NCBI RefSeq assembly: GCF_000019525.1
Contig: NC_010506.1
Coordinates: 2,480,001-2,544,000 of the forward strand
From: Shewanella woodyi ATCC 51908
GTDB lineage: Bacteria; Pseudomonadota; Gammaproteobacteria; Enterobacterales; Shewanellaceae
Length of the DNA stretch: 64,000 nt
Direction: 5' to 3'
Below are positions 27,124 to 36,541 of the stretch, piece after piece. How positions within the stretch are numbered: position 1 is the first letter of the stretch; each line of letters begins with the position of its first letter. Position numbers and translations under genes: made by a program. The notes beneath the pieces are model-generated. The model searched no databases. It saw only the letters and a list, made by a program, of their open reading frames with translations, and was not told where the DNA came from.

Positions 27124-28083
27124 ATGCATACAAAAATTCTTGGAACTGGTAGTTATTTACCAGCACAAGTGCGTAGCAATCAGGATCTGGAACAGATGGT
27201 TGAAACCAGTGACCAGTGGATTGTTGAACGCACAGGTATCTCTGAGCGCCGTATTGCCGCTTCCGATGAGTCAGTATCGACCATGGGATTTGAAGCTGCG
27301 AAGAAAGCCCTTGAGATGGCAGGCATCGAGGCAAGCGAACTCGATATGATCGTGTGCGGAACGACGAGTGCAAGTAATGCATTTCCGGCTGCCGCGTGCG
27401 AGATTCAAGCTATGCTGGGGGTCCACACGATCCCAGCTTTTGATATCGCAGCAGCTTGCTCAGGTTTTGTTTATGCACTCTCGATTGCAGACCAGTATGT
27501 CAAATCTGGTATGGCTAAAAAGGTGCTAGTGATAGGCGCAGACGTGTTATCACGCCTTTGTGAGCCAGAAGATCGCGGTACTATTATTCTATTTGGTGAT
27601 GGTGCGGGTGCGGCTGTAATTGGTGCTTCTGATGAGCCAGGTATTCTATCTACTCATATTTATGCCGACGGTAGACAAGGCGATCTACTGAAATGTTCAT
27701 TCCCTCCAAGAGCTGGTGAATCATCTGCTGCGGTTGGTTATATGACCATGAAAGGTAATGATGTATTTAAGGTTGCGGTAACACAGCTCTCCCATGTTGT
27801 GACCGAGACTCTGCGGATTAATCAAATTGATAAGTCTGAGATTGATTGGTTAGTGCCACATCAAGCCAACTTCCGCATTATTAAAGCAACAGCTAAAAAG
27901 CTAGGCATGAGTTTAGATAAAGTGGTGCTGACCCTTGCTAAACATGGTAATACTTCTGCTGCTTCTGTTCCAATAGCCCTTGATGAGGCTGTTCGTGATG
28001 GTCGAATAAAGCGCGGTCAACTCCTAATGTTAGAAGCATTTGGAGCTGGTTTTGCGTGGGGCAGTGCATTAGTTCGTTTTTAA
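27124..28083 (+). CDS. fabH: Beta-ketoacyl-ACP synthase III
   Basis: A 319-residue thiolase-fold condensing enzyme. The catalytic triad is visible: Cys112 in DIAAACSGF, His in VPHQANFRI and Asn in KHGNTSAAS. It condenses acetyl-CoA with malonyl-ACP and starts fatty acid synthesis. No strong ribosome site is seen, so expression may depend on coupling to plsX 12 nt upstream. Confidence 0.97.
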   Translation: MHTKILGTGSYLPAQVRSNQDLEQMVETSDQWIVERTGISERRIAASDESVSTMGFEAAKKALEMAGIEASELDMIVCGTTSASNAFPAAACEIQAMLGVHTIPAFDIAAACSGFVYALSIADQYVKSGMAKKVLVIGADVLSRLCEPEDRGTIILFGDGAGAAVIGASDEPGILSTHIYADGRQGDLLKCSFPPRAGESSAAVGYMTMKGNDVFKVAVTQLSHVVTETLRINQIDKSEIDWLVPHQANFRIIKATAKKLGMSLDKVVLTLAKHGNTSAASVPIALDEAVRDGRIKRGQLLMLEAFGAGFAWGSALVRF

Positions 28084-28137
28084 TTACTGTTTAAAACGGT
28101 AATGATATTTTCATCTTGAATGTGATAGGTAGAGTTT

Positions 28138-29064
28138 ATGGATAATTCAGCTTTTATCTTCCCTGGCCAAGGCTCCCAAGCAATTGGAATGTTGGCTGAA
28201 CTTGCAACTGAGCACGAGATTATTGCTCAGACTTTTTCTCAAGCAAGTGATGTTTTAGGTTACGATCTTTGGGAACTTGTACAACAAGGTCCGGTCGAAA
28301 CCCTCAATGAGACAGATAAAACACAACCTGCATTATTGACTGCAAGTGTCGCGATTTGGCGTGCATTTGAGGCTAGCGGTAAAGCCTTACCGAGTGTACT
28401 TGCGGGCCACAGTCTAGGTGAGTATTCAGCGTTAGTATGTGCTGGAGTCATCGACTTTACCGATGCAGTTAAATTAGTACAGCTTCGTGGACAGTTGATG
28501 CAGCAAGCGGTTCCTGCTGGCAGCGGTGCAATGTTTGCCATCATAGGCTTAGATAATGATGCCATTGCTAAAGCGTGTGAAGAGGCTTCGCAAGGCGAAG
28601 TGGTTAGCCCTGTTAATTATAACAGTCCAGGCCAAGTGGTTATTGCGGGCAGTAAAGGTGCGGTCGAACGTGCTGGTGCACTTTGTAAAGAGGCCGGCGC
28701 TAAAATGGCTGTTGCATTGCCTGTTAGTGTTCCTTCTCATTGTGAACTTATGCGCCCAGCAGCTGAAAAGCTTGCTGTTGCCCTTGAGTCAATTGAGTTT
28801 AAAACGCCAAAAATCCAAGTGATTAATAACGTGGATGTTGCGTCACCAAGTTCAGGGGAAGAGATAAAAGATGCGCTTGTCAGACAGCTTTATTGTCCTG
28901 TGTTGTGGTCTGATACGGTAACAGCAATTTCAAAAGCGGGTGTGACTAACTTGTTTGAGATTGGTCCAGGGAAAGTACTGACAGGCCTTGCAAAACGTAT
29001 TGATCGTTCGTTGACGGCAAAAGCGGTTAACGACACAACATCACTCGCAGCATTGACCGAATAG
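28138..29064 (+). CDS. fabD: Malonyl-CoA:ACP transacylase
   Basis: A 308-residue acyltransferase. FPGQGSQ at residues 8-14 and GHSLGEYSAL with Ser92 as nucleophile are the family motifs; the catalytic His is in PVSVPSHCELM. It loads malonyl groups onto AcpP. It is followed by fabG after 9 nt. Confidence 0.97.
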   Translation: MDNSAFIFPGQGSQAIGMLAELATEHEIIAQTFSQASDVLGYDLWELVQQGPVETLNETDKTQPALLTASVAIWRAFEASGKALPSVLAGHSLGEYSALVCAGVIDFTDAVKLVQLRGQLMQQAVPAGSGAMFAIIGLDNDAIAKACEEASQGEVVSPVNYNSPGQVVIAGSKGAVERAGALCKEAGAKMAVALPVSVPSHCELMRPAAEKLAVALESIEFKTPKIQVINNVDVASPSSGEEIKDALVRQLYCPVLWSDTVTAISKAGVTNLFEIGPGKVLTGLAKRIDRSLTAKAVNDTTSLAALTE

Positions 29065-29073
29065 GAGAGTTAG

Positions 29074-29820
29074 ATGAGTGTAAGTATAGATTTAGCTGGA
29101 AAAGTGGCGTTAGTAACAGGGGCTAGCCGTGGTATTGGCCGTGCGGTTGCTGAAACACTGGTTGCAGCTGGTGCAAGAGTTGTTGGCACAGCGACAAGTG
29201 AGCGTGGTGCTGCCGCAATTCAAGAATACCTCGGTGATAATGGTCTAGGTCTTGTTTTAAATGTAACAGATGGTCAATCTGTTACCGATCTTTTTGCTGC
29301 TATCAAAGAGAAAGAGGGCGATGTTAACATTTTAGTAAATAATGCCGGAATTACTCGAGATAATTTATTGATGAGAATGAAAGACGATGAATGGGGTGAT
29401 ATCATAGATACGAACCTGACATCGATATTTCGTACATCAAAAGCGGTTATGCGCCCTATGATGAAAAAACGTCATGGACGCATCATTAATATCGGTTCTG
29501 TTGTAGGCTCTATGGGGAATCCTGGCCAAACAAACTATTGTGCAGCTAAAGCTGGGTTGATAGGATTTACAAAATCTCTTGCAAAGGAGGTTGCATCTCG
29601 TCAAATAACAGTGAATGCTATTGCTCCTGGATTTATTCAGACGGACATGACCGATGAGCTGACTGAAGAGCAGCAACAAGGTATCATGTCTCAGGTGCCG
29701 ATGGAGAGACTTGGGCAAGCACAAGAGATCGCTAATGCTGTGCTGTTTTTGGCTTCAGACTCTGCTGCGTACATCACTGGAGAGACTCTCCATGTGAATG
29801 GCGGCATGTATATGGTTTAA
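29074..29820 (+). CDS. fabG: 3-oxoacyl-ACP reductase
   Basis: A 248-residue short-chain dehydrogenase. The NADP-binding TGASRGIG and NNAGI motifs and the catalytic Ser-Tyr-Lys (IGSVVG...NYCAAKAG) are intact, and it ends GGMYMV as FabG proteins do. It reduces the 3-keto group during chain elongation. A strong hairpin without T-run follows before acpP. Confidence 0.97.
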   Translation: MSVSIDLAGKVALVTGASRGIGRAVAETLVAAGARVVGTATSERGAAAIQEYLGDNGLGLVLNVTDGQSVTDLFAAIKEKEGDVNILVNNAGITRDNLLMRMKDDEWGDIIDTNLTSIFRTSKAVMRPMMKKRHGRIINIGSVVGSMGNPGQTNYCAAKAGLIGFTKSLAKEVASRQITVNAIAPGFIQTDMTDELTEEQQQGIMSQVPMERLGQAQEIANAVLFLASDSAAYITGETLHVNGGMYMV

Positions 29821-29874
29821 GGGTGATAGGCTGACAGCACTTTATTTTATTGATGTTCAGCGTCAATATGGGCC

Positions 29875-29899
29875 ACTTTCGTGGTTAGACCACGAAAGT
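29875..29899 (+). promoter_or_regulatory. Perfect hairpin between fabG and acpP
   Basis: ACTTTCGTGGT and ACCACGAAAGT form a perfect 11-base stem with loop TAG, 55 nt after fabG and 80 nt before acpP. No T-run follows, so it is more likely an mRNA-stabilising or processing element than a simple terminator. Confidence 0.65.
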
Positions 29900-29979
29900 T
29901 AAGCTTGCATTGTGTGTCAAATTGAATAAACTACTCGCAATCTTACGCAAGTGCGTAATTTGAATAGGAAAGAAAACTA

Positions 29980-30213
29980 ATGAGCAACATCGAAGAACGT
30001 GTAAAGAAAATCATTATTGAGCAACTAGGTGTTAAAGAAGAAGACGTTAAGTCTGCAGCATCTTTCGTTGACGACTTGGGTGCAGATTCTCTGGACACGG
30101 TTGAGTTGGTTATGGCTCTAGAAGAAGAGTTTGATACCGAGATCCCTGATGAAGAAGCTGAAAAGATCACTACTGTTCAAGCAGCGGTTGATTACGTTTC
30201 AAAGAATCAGTAA
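29980..30213 (+). CDS. acpP: Acyl carrier protein
   Basis: A 77-residue acidic ACP. The phosphopantetheine site is [19 protein letters not shown] with Ser37. An AGGAAAG ribosome site precedes the ATG. It carries growing acyl chains for the Fab enzymes, LpxA/D and PlsX. It is followed by a strong terminator, so acpP may be made both from the operon and on a separate abundant transcript. Confidence 0.98.
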   Translation: MSNIEERVKKIIIEQLGVKEEDVKSAASFVDDLGADSLDTVELVMALEEEFDTEIPDEEAEKITTVQAAVDYVSKNQ

Positions 30214-30226
30214 TCCTGAATTCTTG

Positions 30227-30257
30227 AAAACAGGCAGCATTTATGCTGCCTGTTTTT
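30227..30257 (+). terminator. Terminator after acpP
   Basis: Perfect 14-base stem AAAACAGGCAGCAT / ATGCTGCCTGTTTT with a TT loop, followed by more T. It separates acpP from fabF. Confidence 0.93.
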
Positions 30258-30401
30258 GTTTCTGGCAATTGGAAATTGCGTGTTCCCTCTACTAGTAGTA
30301 TTTTAATTTCTAACTGCTCAGAACCTGTTTCAGTACCCTTAGGTACATTTAGAAACAAATTATATCCCTATTATGTTTAACTCAGTATAAAAGGTGAAAA
30401 C

Positions 30402-31640
30402 GTGTCTAAACGTCGTGTAGTTGTTACAGGCCTTGGCCTGGTCACCCCTGTTGGTAATACCGTAGATTCAAGTTGGGAAGCGTTACTTGCTGGTCAAAGT
30501 GGTATCGCTCCTATCACCAAGTTTGATGCCAGTGAATTTACGACTCGTTTTAGCGGCTCCGTCAAAGATTTTGATGTTGAGCAGTACATGTCTAAAAAAG
30601 ATGCTCGTAAGATGGATCTCTTCATTCAGTACGGTATGGCTGCTGGCATACAAGCGATGACGGATTCAGGTTTGGATATGGCTAAGCTAGATCCTTCCAG
30701 AGTCGGAACTGCTGTTGGTGCTGGTATGGGCGGAATGCCTCTGATTGAACAGGGTCATTCAGCGCTGTTGAAAGGTGGTCCAAGAAAGATCTCTCCCTTT
30801 TTTGTACCAAGTACCATTATCAACATGATCTCGGGCCACCTCTCTATTAAGTACGGTATGACAGGTCCTAACTTTGCGGTGACGACGGCGTGTACTACTG
30901 GTGTGCATAATATAGGTTTTGCAGCCCGAACTATCGCCTATGGTGATGCGGATGTGATGATAGCTGGTGGCGCTGAAGATGTTACTTGTCCTCTGGCTGT
31001 TGGCGGTTTTGGCTCAGCCAAAGCGCTGTCGACCCGTAATGACGAGCCACAAGCTGCGAGTCGCCCATGGGATAAAGATCGAGATGGCTTTGTCATCGGC
31101 GATGGCGCTGGTGTCATGGTGATGGAGGAGTATGAACATGCCAAAGCTCGTGGGGCTACCATCTATGGTGAACTGGTCGGCTTTGGTATGAGTGGAGACG
31201 CATTCCACATGACGTCACCACCAGCAGATGGCGCCGGCGCTGCTGCTGCAATGGTTAATGCCATTAAAGATGCAAAGCTTGAAAAAGAGCAGGTAGGTTA
31301 TATTAATGCCCATGGCACTTCGACCCCAGCTGGCGATAAAGCCGAAGTTGCTGCTGTTAAATCTGTGTTTGGCGACCATGCCTATAAGCTACTTGTTAGC
31401 TCAACTAAGTCGATGACTGGTCATCTACTCGGCGCTGCAGGCTCTGTGGAAGCGATTATTACTCTGTTGGCTTTAAGGGATCAAGTGATCCCACCAACAT
31501 TGAACTTAGATAATCCCGATGAAGGCTGTGATTTAGACTTTGTTCCCCATACTGCACGCCAACATGAGTTTGAATATGCACTGTGTAACTCATTTGGGTT
31601 TGGTGGTACTAACGGCTCTCTTCTGTTTAAGAAGCTCTAA
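30402..31640 (+). CDS. fabF: Beta-ketoacyl-ACP synthase II
   Basis: A 412-residue condensing enzyme starting at GTG ([17 protein letters not shown]). The triad is Cys164 in TTACTTG, His in [10 protein letters not shown] and His in [14 protein letters not shown]. It elongates palmitoleoyl to vaccenoyl chains. AGGTGAAAAC precedes the GTG. In E. coli pabC follows; here a terminator and a small membrane-protein gene follow instead. Confidence 0.97.
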   Translation: MSKRRVVVTGLGLVTPVGNTVDSSWEALLAGQSGIAPITKFDASEFTTRFSGSVKDFDVEQYMSKKDARKMDLFIQYGMAAGIQAMTDSGLDMAKLDPSRVGTAVGAGMGGMPLIEQGHSALLKGGPRKISPFFVPSTIINMISGHLSIKYGMTGPNFAVTTACTTGVHNIGFAARTIAYGDADVMIAGGAEDVTCPLAVGGFGSAKALSTRNDEPQAASRPWDKDRDGFVIGDGAGVMVMEEYEHAKARGATIYGELVGFGMSGDAFHMTSPPADGAGAAAAMVNAIKDAKLEKEQVGYINAHGTSTPAGDKAEVAAVKSVFGDHAYKLLVSSTKSMTGHLLGAAGSVEAIITLLALRDQVIPPTLNLDNPDEGCDLDFVPHTARQHEFEYALCNSFGFGGTNGSLLFKKL

Positions 31641-31675
31641 AGTTAATTTTAACTAGTCTATTGTTACATCGGAAT

Positions 31676-31700
31676 AAAGCGCCTGTATGGCGCTTTTTTT
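31676..31700 (+). terminator. Terminator after fabF
   Basis: AAAGCGCC / GGCGCTTT stem with loop TGTAT and a T-run of seven. It ends the fab operon. Confidence 0.92.
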
Positions 31701-31712
31701 GTGCCAAATTTT

Positions 31713-31726
31713 ATACTGATTGGTAT
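31713..31726. repeat. Short dispersed palindrome-like repeat (ATACTGATTGGTAT)
   Basis: Fourteen bases, ATACTGATTGGTAT, recurring in both orientations in intergenic DNA of this window (17070-17083, 47466-47479, 47535-47548, 48054-48067, 49820-49833, with 0-2 mismatches). Always outside genes. Confidence 0.7.
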
Positions 31727-31847
31727 TAGATTAACGCCAAATGTCGTTTGGGTTAAGCTTAGTTAATATTGAAAATTATCGCTTGGAAGCTTTATGAGTT
31801 AGGAAGATACTGACGCTCTCAAAATGTAGCCTTAGGACAGAGCTCGC

Positions 31848-32216
31848 ATGTTAAACCTAATCGTTGTTCCACTAATGCCATTGGTTGGCGCCTTGACTGC
31901 AAATCTTAATGAATTAATCCGCGGAGAGTCTGCAAAACTGCATCCAAATATGTCAATTGGGATGAAGACGTTTACTTTGGCAGCGGCAAGTTTTGCTGTT
32001 GTTTGGTTTGCTCTGTTGATCACTGCCATATATACAAGCAGTAATAACAGCACATTAGCTGGTATAGAGGTCTTGATACTCTTCTTAGCGGGTTTAGGCT
32101 TGACTGCAGTTGCAAAAGGTTCTCGTTTTATCAGTGATAAGGCACAGTTGTGGATCTATCGTCTGGCTCTTCCTTTTATTTTGCTGGCAAGCACTTTAGT
32201 TGTTCACTTTGGTTAA
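31848..32216 (+). CDS. Small polytopic membrane protein, unknown function
   Basis: A 122-residue hydrophobic protein with about three to four transmembrane helices (about 1-15, 42-66, 71-91, 104-120). A short cytoplasmic or periplasmic loop contains NLNELIRGESAKLHPN. I do not recognise a family; the beginning faintly recalls proton-pumping NADH dehydrogenase subunits, but that is too weak to call. It sits alone between the fabF terminator and a thioesterase gene, where E. coli has pabC. Confidence 0.7.
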   Translation: MLNLIVVPLMPLVGALTANLNELIRGESAKLHPNMSIGMKTFTLAAASFAVVWFALLITAIYTSSNNSTLAGIEVLILFLAGLGLTAVAKGSRFISDKAQLWIYRLALPFILLASTLVVHFG

Positions 32217-32302
32217 TCAAAGTGAGTTAAATACTTAAGTTATACTCCACATTCGATTTATGACGTACAATTAGAGTTATTCTAAACGAATTTGAGATAG
32301 TT

Positions 32303-32779
32303 ATGGCCGGGATAGAACGTCAGGTTACTTTAAGGTTTCTTGCAGAGCCAGCTGATGTAAACTTTGGTGGCAAAGTTCACGGTGGCGCTGTGATGAAATG
32401 GATCGATCTTGCGGCATACGCCTGTGCTGCCGCTTGGAGTGGCAAGTATTGCATTACCGCTTATGCTGGCGGAATACGCTTTGTAAAGCCAATTCATGTG
32501 GGCAATATCGTTGAAACGAGCGCTAAGGTTATCTACACAGGTCGAACTTCAATGCACCTTGGGATTGATGTTCGTGCGGGAGACCCTAAGCACCCTGAGC
32601 GGCATCTGACGACCCACTGTATTGTTATCATGGTTGCTGTCGATGATGATGGAAATCCATCTGAAGTGCCTGAATGGTGCCCTGTGGACGAGAAAGATAT
32701 TGAGCTTAGGGACTCAGCAATACGCCTAATGGAGATGCGTAAGAAGATAGGTGCTGAGATGGAAGCCCACGTTCAATAG
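32303..32779 (+). CDS. Acyl-CoA thioesterase, hotdog fold (YciA/BACH-like)
   Basis: A 158-residue single-hotdog protein. NFGGKVHGGAVMKWIDLAAYACA (with the HGG turn and following Asp typical of the acyl-CoA hydrolase group) and IRFVKPIHVGNIVE are the family landmarks. It should hydrolyse acyl-CoA thioesters in the cytosol. Chain-length preference cannot be read. A terminator lies 22 nt downstream, so it is probably a single-gene unit. Confidence 0.9.
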   Translation: MAGIERQVTLRFLAEPADVNFGGKVHGGAVMKWIDLAAYACAAAWSGKYCITAYAGGIRFVKPIHVGNIVETSAKVIYTGRTSMHLGIDVRAGDPKHPERHLTTHCIVIMVAVDDDGNPSEVPEWCPVDEKDIELRDSAIRLMEMRKKIGAEMEAHVQ

Positions 32780-32801
32780 TTTGTCTATGTTGTACCCTGT
32801 T

Positions 32802-32828
32802 AAAAGACGCATTTATGCGTCTTTTTTT
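32802..32828 (+). terminator. Terminator after thioesterase gene
   Basis: AAAAGACGCAT / ATGCGTCTTTT perfect stem with TT loop and a run of seven T. Confidence 0.93.
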
Positions 32829-32941
32829 GTGCCTGAAACTTTTTTATTTAATGAACACTCTCTTCAGATAAACCAGATACTATTGTTTTGGTGATTTAGG
32901 TATGATGCTTTTAATAAGGCGTTAATTAAAAAGGAAGTATG

Positions 32942-33817
32942 ATGGCAAAAGTTGCATTTATTGGCCTAGGTGTGATGGGGTATCCCATGGCGGGGCATTT
33001 AGTTAGGCATGGTCATCAAGTGACGGTTTATAATCGAACCCAAACACGTGCTGATGCTTGGAAAGCAGAGTTTGGCGGTAGCGTCGAGTTAACACCTTGT
33101 GAGGCTGCGAAAGGACAAGAGTTTGTCTTTGTTTGCGTGGGAAATGATGATGATCTGCGTCAAGTGACACTAGGGGAAACAGGAGTGCTTAACGGTATGA
33201 GTGCTGGCAGCGTTTTAGTTGATCACACTACAGCCTCTGCTGATGTCGCTAGAGAGATAGGAGCATTGGCCTCTGCAAAAGAGATAGGCTTTCTCGATGC
33301 CCCCGTATCTGGTGGACAAGCTGGTGCAGAAAATGGTGTGTTAACGGTAATGACGGGTGGCAATGAATCCCATTTTGGACAGGCTAAGCCGATTATTGAA
33401 GCTTATGCGCGCTGTGTTGAGCTACTTGGCGAAGTTGGCGCGGGTCAGCTAACTAAGATGGTTAACCAGATCTGTATTGCTGGCGTGGTGCAAGGCTTAT
33501 CAGAAGGGCTTCATTTTGCTCGAAGTGCAGGTCTTGATGGTGAAAAAGTGGTTGAAGTGATAAGTAAGGGAGCAGCACAGTCCTGGCAGATGGAGAATCG
33601 TTATCAAACCATGTGGCAGGGAGAGTATAACTTAGGCTTTGCTGTGGATTGGATGAGAAAAGATCTCAATATTGCCCTTAATGAAGCCCGTAAAAATGGT
33701 TCACACTTGCCTTTGACTGCATTGGTTGATCAGTTTTACTCAGAAGTGCAAGCAATTGGAGGCAATCGTTGGGACACCTCAAGTTTGCTGGCAAAGCTTG
33801 AGAAAAATAGAAAATAG
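32942..33817 (+). CDS. NAD(P)-dependent beta-hydroxyacid dehydrogenase
   Basis: A 291-residue protein of the 3-hydroxyisobutyrate/tartronate-semialdehyde reductase family. The Rossmann start FIGLGVMGYPMAGHLV, the DAPVSGGQAGAENGVLTVMTGG substrate loop, the catalytic lysine region GAGQLTKMVNQI and the KDLNIAL motif are all seen. It could reduce or oxidise a short hydroxyacid; GlxR-, GarR- and MmsB-type functions cannot be separated by eye. AAGGA lies 6 nt before ATG 32942; ATG 32939 directly before it is less well spaced. Confidence 0.9.
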   Translation: MAKVAFIGLGVMGYPMAGHLVRHGHQVTVYNRTQTRADAWKAEFGGSVELTPCEAAKGQEFVFVCVGNDDDLRQVTLGETGVLNGMSAGSVLVDHTTASADVAREIGALASAKEIGFLDAPVSGGQAGAENGVLTVMTGGNESHFGQAKPIIEAYARCVELLGEVGAGQLTKMVNQICIAGVVQGLSEGLHFARSAGLDGEKVVEVISKGAAQSWQMENRYQTMWQGEYNLGFAVDWMRKDLNIALNEARKNGSHLPLTALVDQFYSEVQAIGGNRWDTSSLLAKLEKNRK

Positions 33818-33836
33818 AAAGCTAAAGACAAAAAGA

Positions 33837-33859
33837 AGGACTGCATCTGCAGTCCTTTT
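33837..33859. terminator. Bidirectional terminator
   Basis: AAGGACTGCA / TGCAGTCCTT perfect stem with TC loop between convergent genes; A-run on the left and T-run on the right. Confidence 0.88.
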
Positions 33860-33890
33860 CAGTTTGAACTTCATCTAGTTTGAAAATCAG

Positions 33891-34781
33891 TTAGGCTGGG
33901 TCAATCACAATATGTTCCAACTCAACAGCTGCGACAGCGTGCAGCGCATCCATAGTCGCACCGACTAATGAGATCTTTCCTTGAGCCGATTCGATAAGGA
34001 CTGCACGATTAATCTCTGTAAACTCTCGATTGTGTCTGGTCATCGTTGAGAGTGCCATCTGCATTGGTAGCATCGAGGGGTTAAATGCTGCATTTTCTGC
34101 ATAACGTCCACAGTAGGTCGCACCATCTTTAGTTTCAAGAACAACGGCTGCATAGCTGTTGGAATATGGCGCATAACTTAAACTTGCATGATCCAATGCT
34201 TCGATGATCATGGGATCTGAGCTATCGAGGCTAAGTTCATGTTGCTGTTTAGATAACAGAGGCTCGGTAATATTAAGATTGCTTGGACCAAAAGCGTAGG
34301 GGAGGTAATGTGCAAGAGGCTGAGCTTTCTGCTCAGGTAGATGAATTACCACCTTCTGTCCCTCTACCATCTCATTCATAAATTGGCGGCAGTGCCCACA
34401 AGGAGAGAAGTTTACCACCACATCTAAGATCTGAGTTTCACCACTGAGCCAAGCATGACTAATAGCGCTTTGCTCTGCGTGCACTGAATGAAACAGCGCT
34501 TCTCCCGAAAGCTCAAGGTTGGCACCCATATAGATATCACCACTCTTACCCTTGGCGATGGCACCTACATAGAACTCACTAATGGGAGGCTTAGCAAGGG
34601 CGGCTGCAATAGGAAGCAGAGCCAGCAGAAGCTCACTCTCCTCTAGCTGACTTTTTGTTGTTAGCATGCCTAGCTGTTGAGCATCGATATGTCCGGCAAA
34701 ATCGGCATTGAGCAGGGGGATCAATGCATCTGATAACGGTTTTGGTAACTGAGCTATGCATTTTATAAATCTATCTTGCAT
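33891..34781 (-). CDS. cdd: Cytidine deaminase
   Basis: A 296-residue enzyme of the long, E. coli-type (dimeric, about 294) class: an N-terminal catalytic domain and a degenerate C-terminal copy. The zinc and proton-shuttle residues are SVHAEQSAI (His-Ala-Glu) and [10 protein letters not shown] (two Cys). It deaminates cytidine and deoxycytidine in pyrimidine salvage. A single gene on the minus strand. Confidence 0.95.
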   Translation of the reverse strand: MQDRFIKCIAQLPKPLSDALIPLLNADFAGHIDAQQLGMLTTKSQLEESELLLALLPIAAALAKPPISEFYVGAIAKGKSGDIYMGANLELSGEALFHSVHAEQSAISHAWLSGETQILDVVVNFSPCGHCRQFMNEMVEGQKVVIHLPEQKAQPLAHYLPYAFGPSNLNITEPLLSKQQHELSLDSSDPMIIEALDHASLSYAPYSNSYAAVVLETKDGATYCGRYAENAAFNPSMLPMQMALSTMTRHNREFTEINRAVLIESAQGKISLVGATMDALHAVAAVELEHIVIDPA

Positions 34782-34867
34782 ATTCTAGATCCTGTCATTG
34801 TTAAGCTAATGAAGTACAGTTTAGTAATGGGTTTACAAACTTAATGGGATCTTTCTCCCATTTAGTT

Positions 34868-36280
34868 TCATAAGTTACTAAGATAATGACATAAAGCAGT
34901 CAAAAGTTTTTGTTTATCTTCACTTTGTGACGTTTCGTTAACTAGGTTTTCCAGTTTGAACATATAGTCAGGGTCGTTGAGCCTGCTTTGACAAAACTCT
35001 CGCCACTTCATGGATTCTGAATCATCGAAAAACTCAGGATAGTTGCGCCCACGATACCTGAACAACATCTCTTTAAGTCGACTGTCATCGAAGTGTAGTT
35101 CAAGGGCGGCAAGATTTTGTGGCAAGGTATGGCGGATCATCTCCATCTTGGCTTTATCTGCTGAGCTAAAGAAGCCACCACTGTATAATTGTAGATCGGG
35201 ATCGTTTGAGTCAGACTCATATTCAACATCAAATACTGAGACAAGTTTCTCTCTCAATTCAGGGTGTTGCTTAAGTCGTTTATACTGCTCTCTTGCAAAC
35301 GCTTTATCGATATCAAGGCGGGCCGCATTTTCATCGGTTAATATTTTGGTTGATGCAATAAAAGGACATTTATTGATATGTACCTGTTTGACGCTGATAG
35401 GCAGTTCATCGGGTGCCAGATCGGCGCGTCTGGTGTACATACGCTCTCTTATCTGTTCAACATCGAGTTCAATAAGCGGGGAGATATCCATGGCCAAATT
35501 GACACAGATGATGGCATTTTTATTACTTGAGTGGTGCGCGACTGGTGCGATGATGCTAGCGCAACCATGTAGAGAGCTGATTTTCGAACTGACATGGATC
35601 AGGGGCTGCATATTAAGGACATCAATTAACTTCGAAACCTCCTGCTTTTTCCTTAAGTTAAAGAAGTAATCAAATAGCTTAGGTTGCTTCTCTTTAATGA
35701 GCTTAGCCATATCGATAGTGGCGTAGACATCGGACATCGCATCATGGGCTTTTTCATGACTTAGCCCATTAGCCTGAGTGAGATGTTCAAGCTTAAAGCT
35801 TGGCGAGCCATCCTCTTTTAGTGGCCACTCAATCCCTTCCGGTCTGAATGCATAACAAGCGCGAACAAGATCGATAATATCCCAGCGTGAGTTTCCTTGT
35901 TGCCATTCACGGGCGTAGGGATCATAAAAATTACGGTAAAACCCGTAACGGGACACCTCATCATCGAATCGAATGGAGTTATAACCCGCTACACAAGTAT
36001 TTGGCTGGGAAAAAAGCGCATGAACTTTACCCATAAACTCAGCCTCTGGAACCCCTTTCAAATTGGCAAGTTGCGGGGTGATACCCGTGATCAAAATTGC
36101 TTCAGGGGAGGGGAGATAATCATTGGCAACTTTACAGTAAAATGTCTCAGGCTCACCGATAATATTGAGATCAAAGTCGGTGCGGATCCCGGCAAATTGT
36201 GAAGGCCTGTCTTTAGCCGGGTTAGCACCGAATGTTTCATAATCGTGCCAGAAGATAGTGGAAGTCGCGCTTGAAGACAT
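34868..36280 (-). CDS. sbcB: Exodeoxyribonuclease I
   Basis: A 470-residue single-strand 3'-5' exonuclease, the usual length. The DEDDh nuclease motifs are WHDYETFG (Asp13, Glu15), FDDEVSRYGFYRN, and HDAMSDVYAT; the SH3-like and C-terminal domains follow, ending in a tyrosine/asparagine-rich region that contacts SSB. It serves in mismatch repair and recombination control. Alone between two divergent gaps. Confidence 0.96.
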   Translation of the reverse strand: MSSSATSTIFWHDYETFGANPAKDRPSQFAGIRTDFDLNIIGEPETFYCKVANDYLPSPEAILITGITPQLANLKGVPEAEFMGKVHALFSQPNTCVAGYNSIRFDDEVSRYGFYRNFYDPYAREWQQGNSRWDIIDLVRACYAFRPEGIEWPLKEDGSPSFKLEHLTQANGLSHEKAHDAMSDVYATIDMAKLIKEKQPKLFDYFFNLRKKQEVSKLIDVLNMQPLIHVSSKISSLHGCASIIAPVAHHSSNKNAIICVNLAMDISPLIELDVEQIRERMYTRRADLAPDELPISVKQVHINKCPFIASTKILTDENAARLDIDKAFAREQYKRLKQHPELREKLVSVFDVEYESDSNDPDLQLYSGGFFSSADKAKMEMIRHTLPQNLAALELHFDDSRLKEMLFRYRGRNYPEFFDDSESMKWREFCQSRLNDPDYMFKLENLVNETSQSEDKQKLLTALCHYLSNL

Positions 36281-36541
36281 AAGTAACAGCTTTTAGAGGT
36301 TATTTGTCAGCAATCATAGCATTGTATTTAGTTGTTTGTCCTTAGCGGTAAAGTTGAAAAAAGCTGTTGACTCAAGAGACCTAGTTTAGTCGAAGAATAT
36401 GTAAGCAATTTTGGGGTTCTGAGTATCAGATACAATCTAGCATCGTAGATGAAATTACAGTTACTTTTAATAAGTTAGAAAACTGGTGCTGTGAAAAGAA
36501 GCAAGGTACAATTTCGCCTCAACGATTGAAGGTGGTGTACT

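Noticed and set aside
35043-35669. 208-codon frame on the plus strand opposite sbcB
   Set aside because: Antisense shadow with Ser/Arg-rich composition; sbcB on the other strand has clear catalytic motifs.
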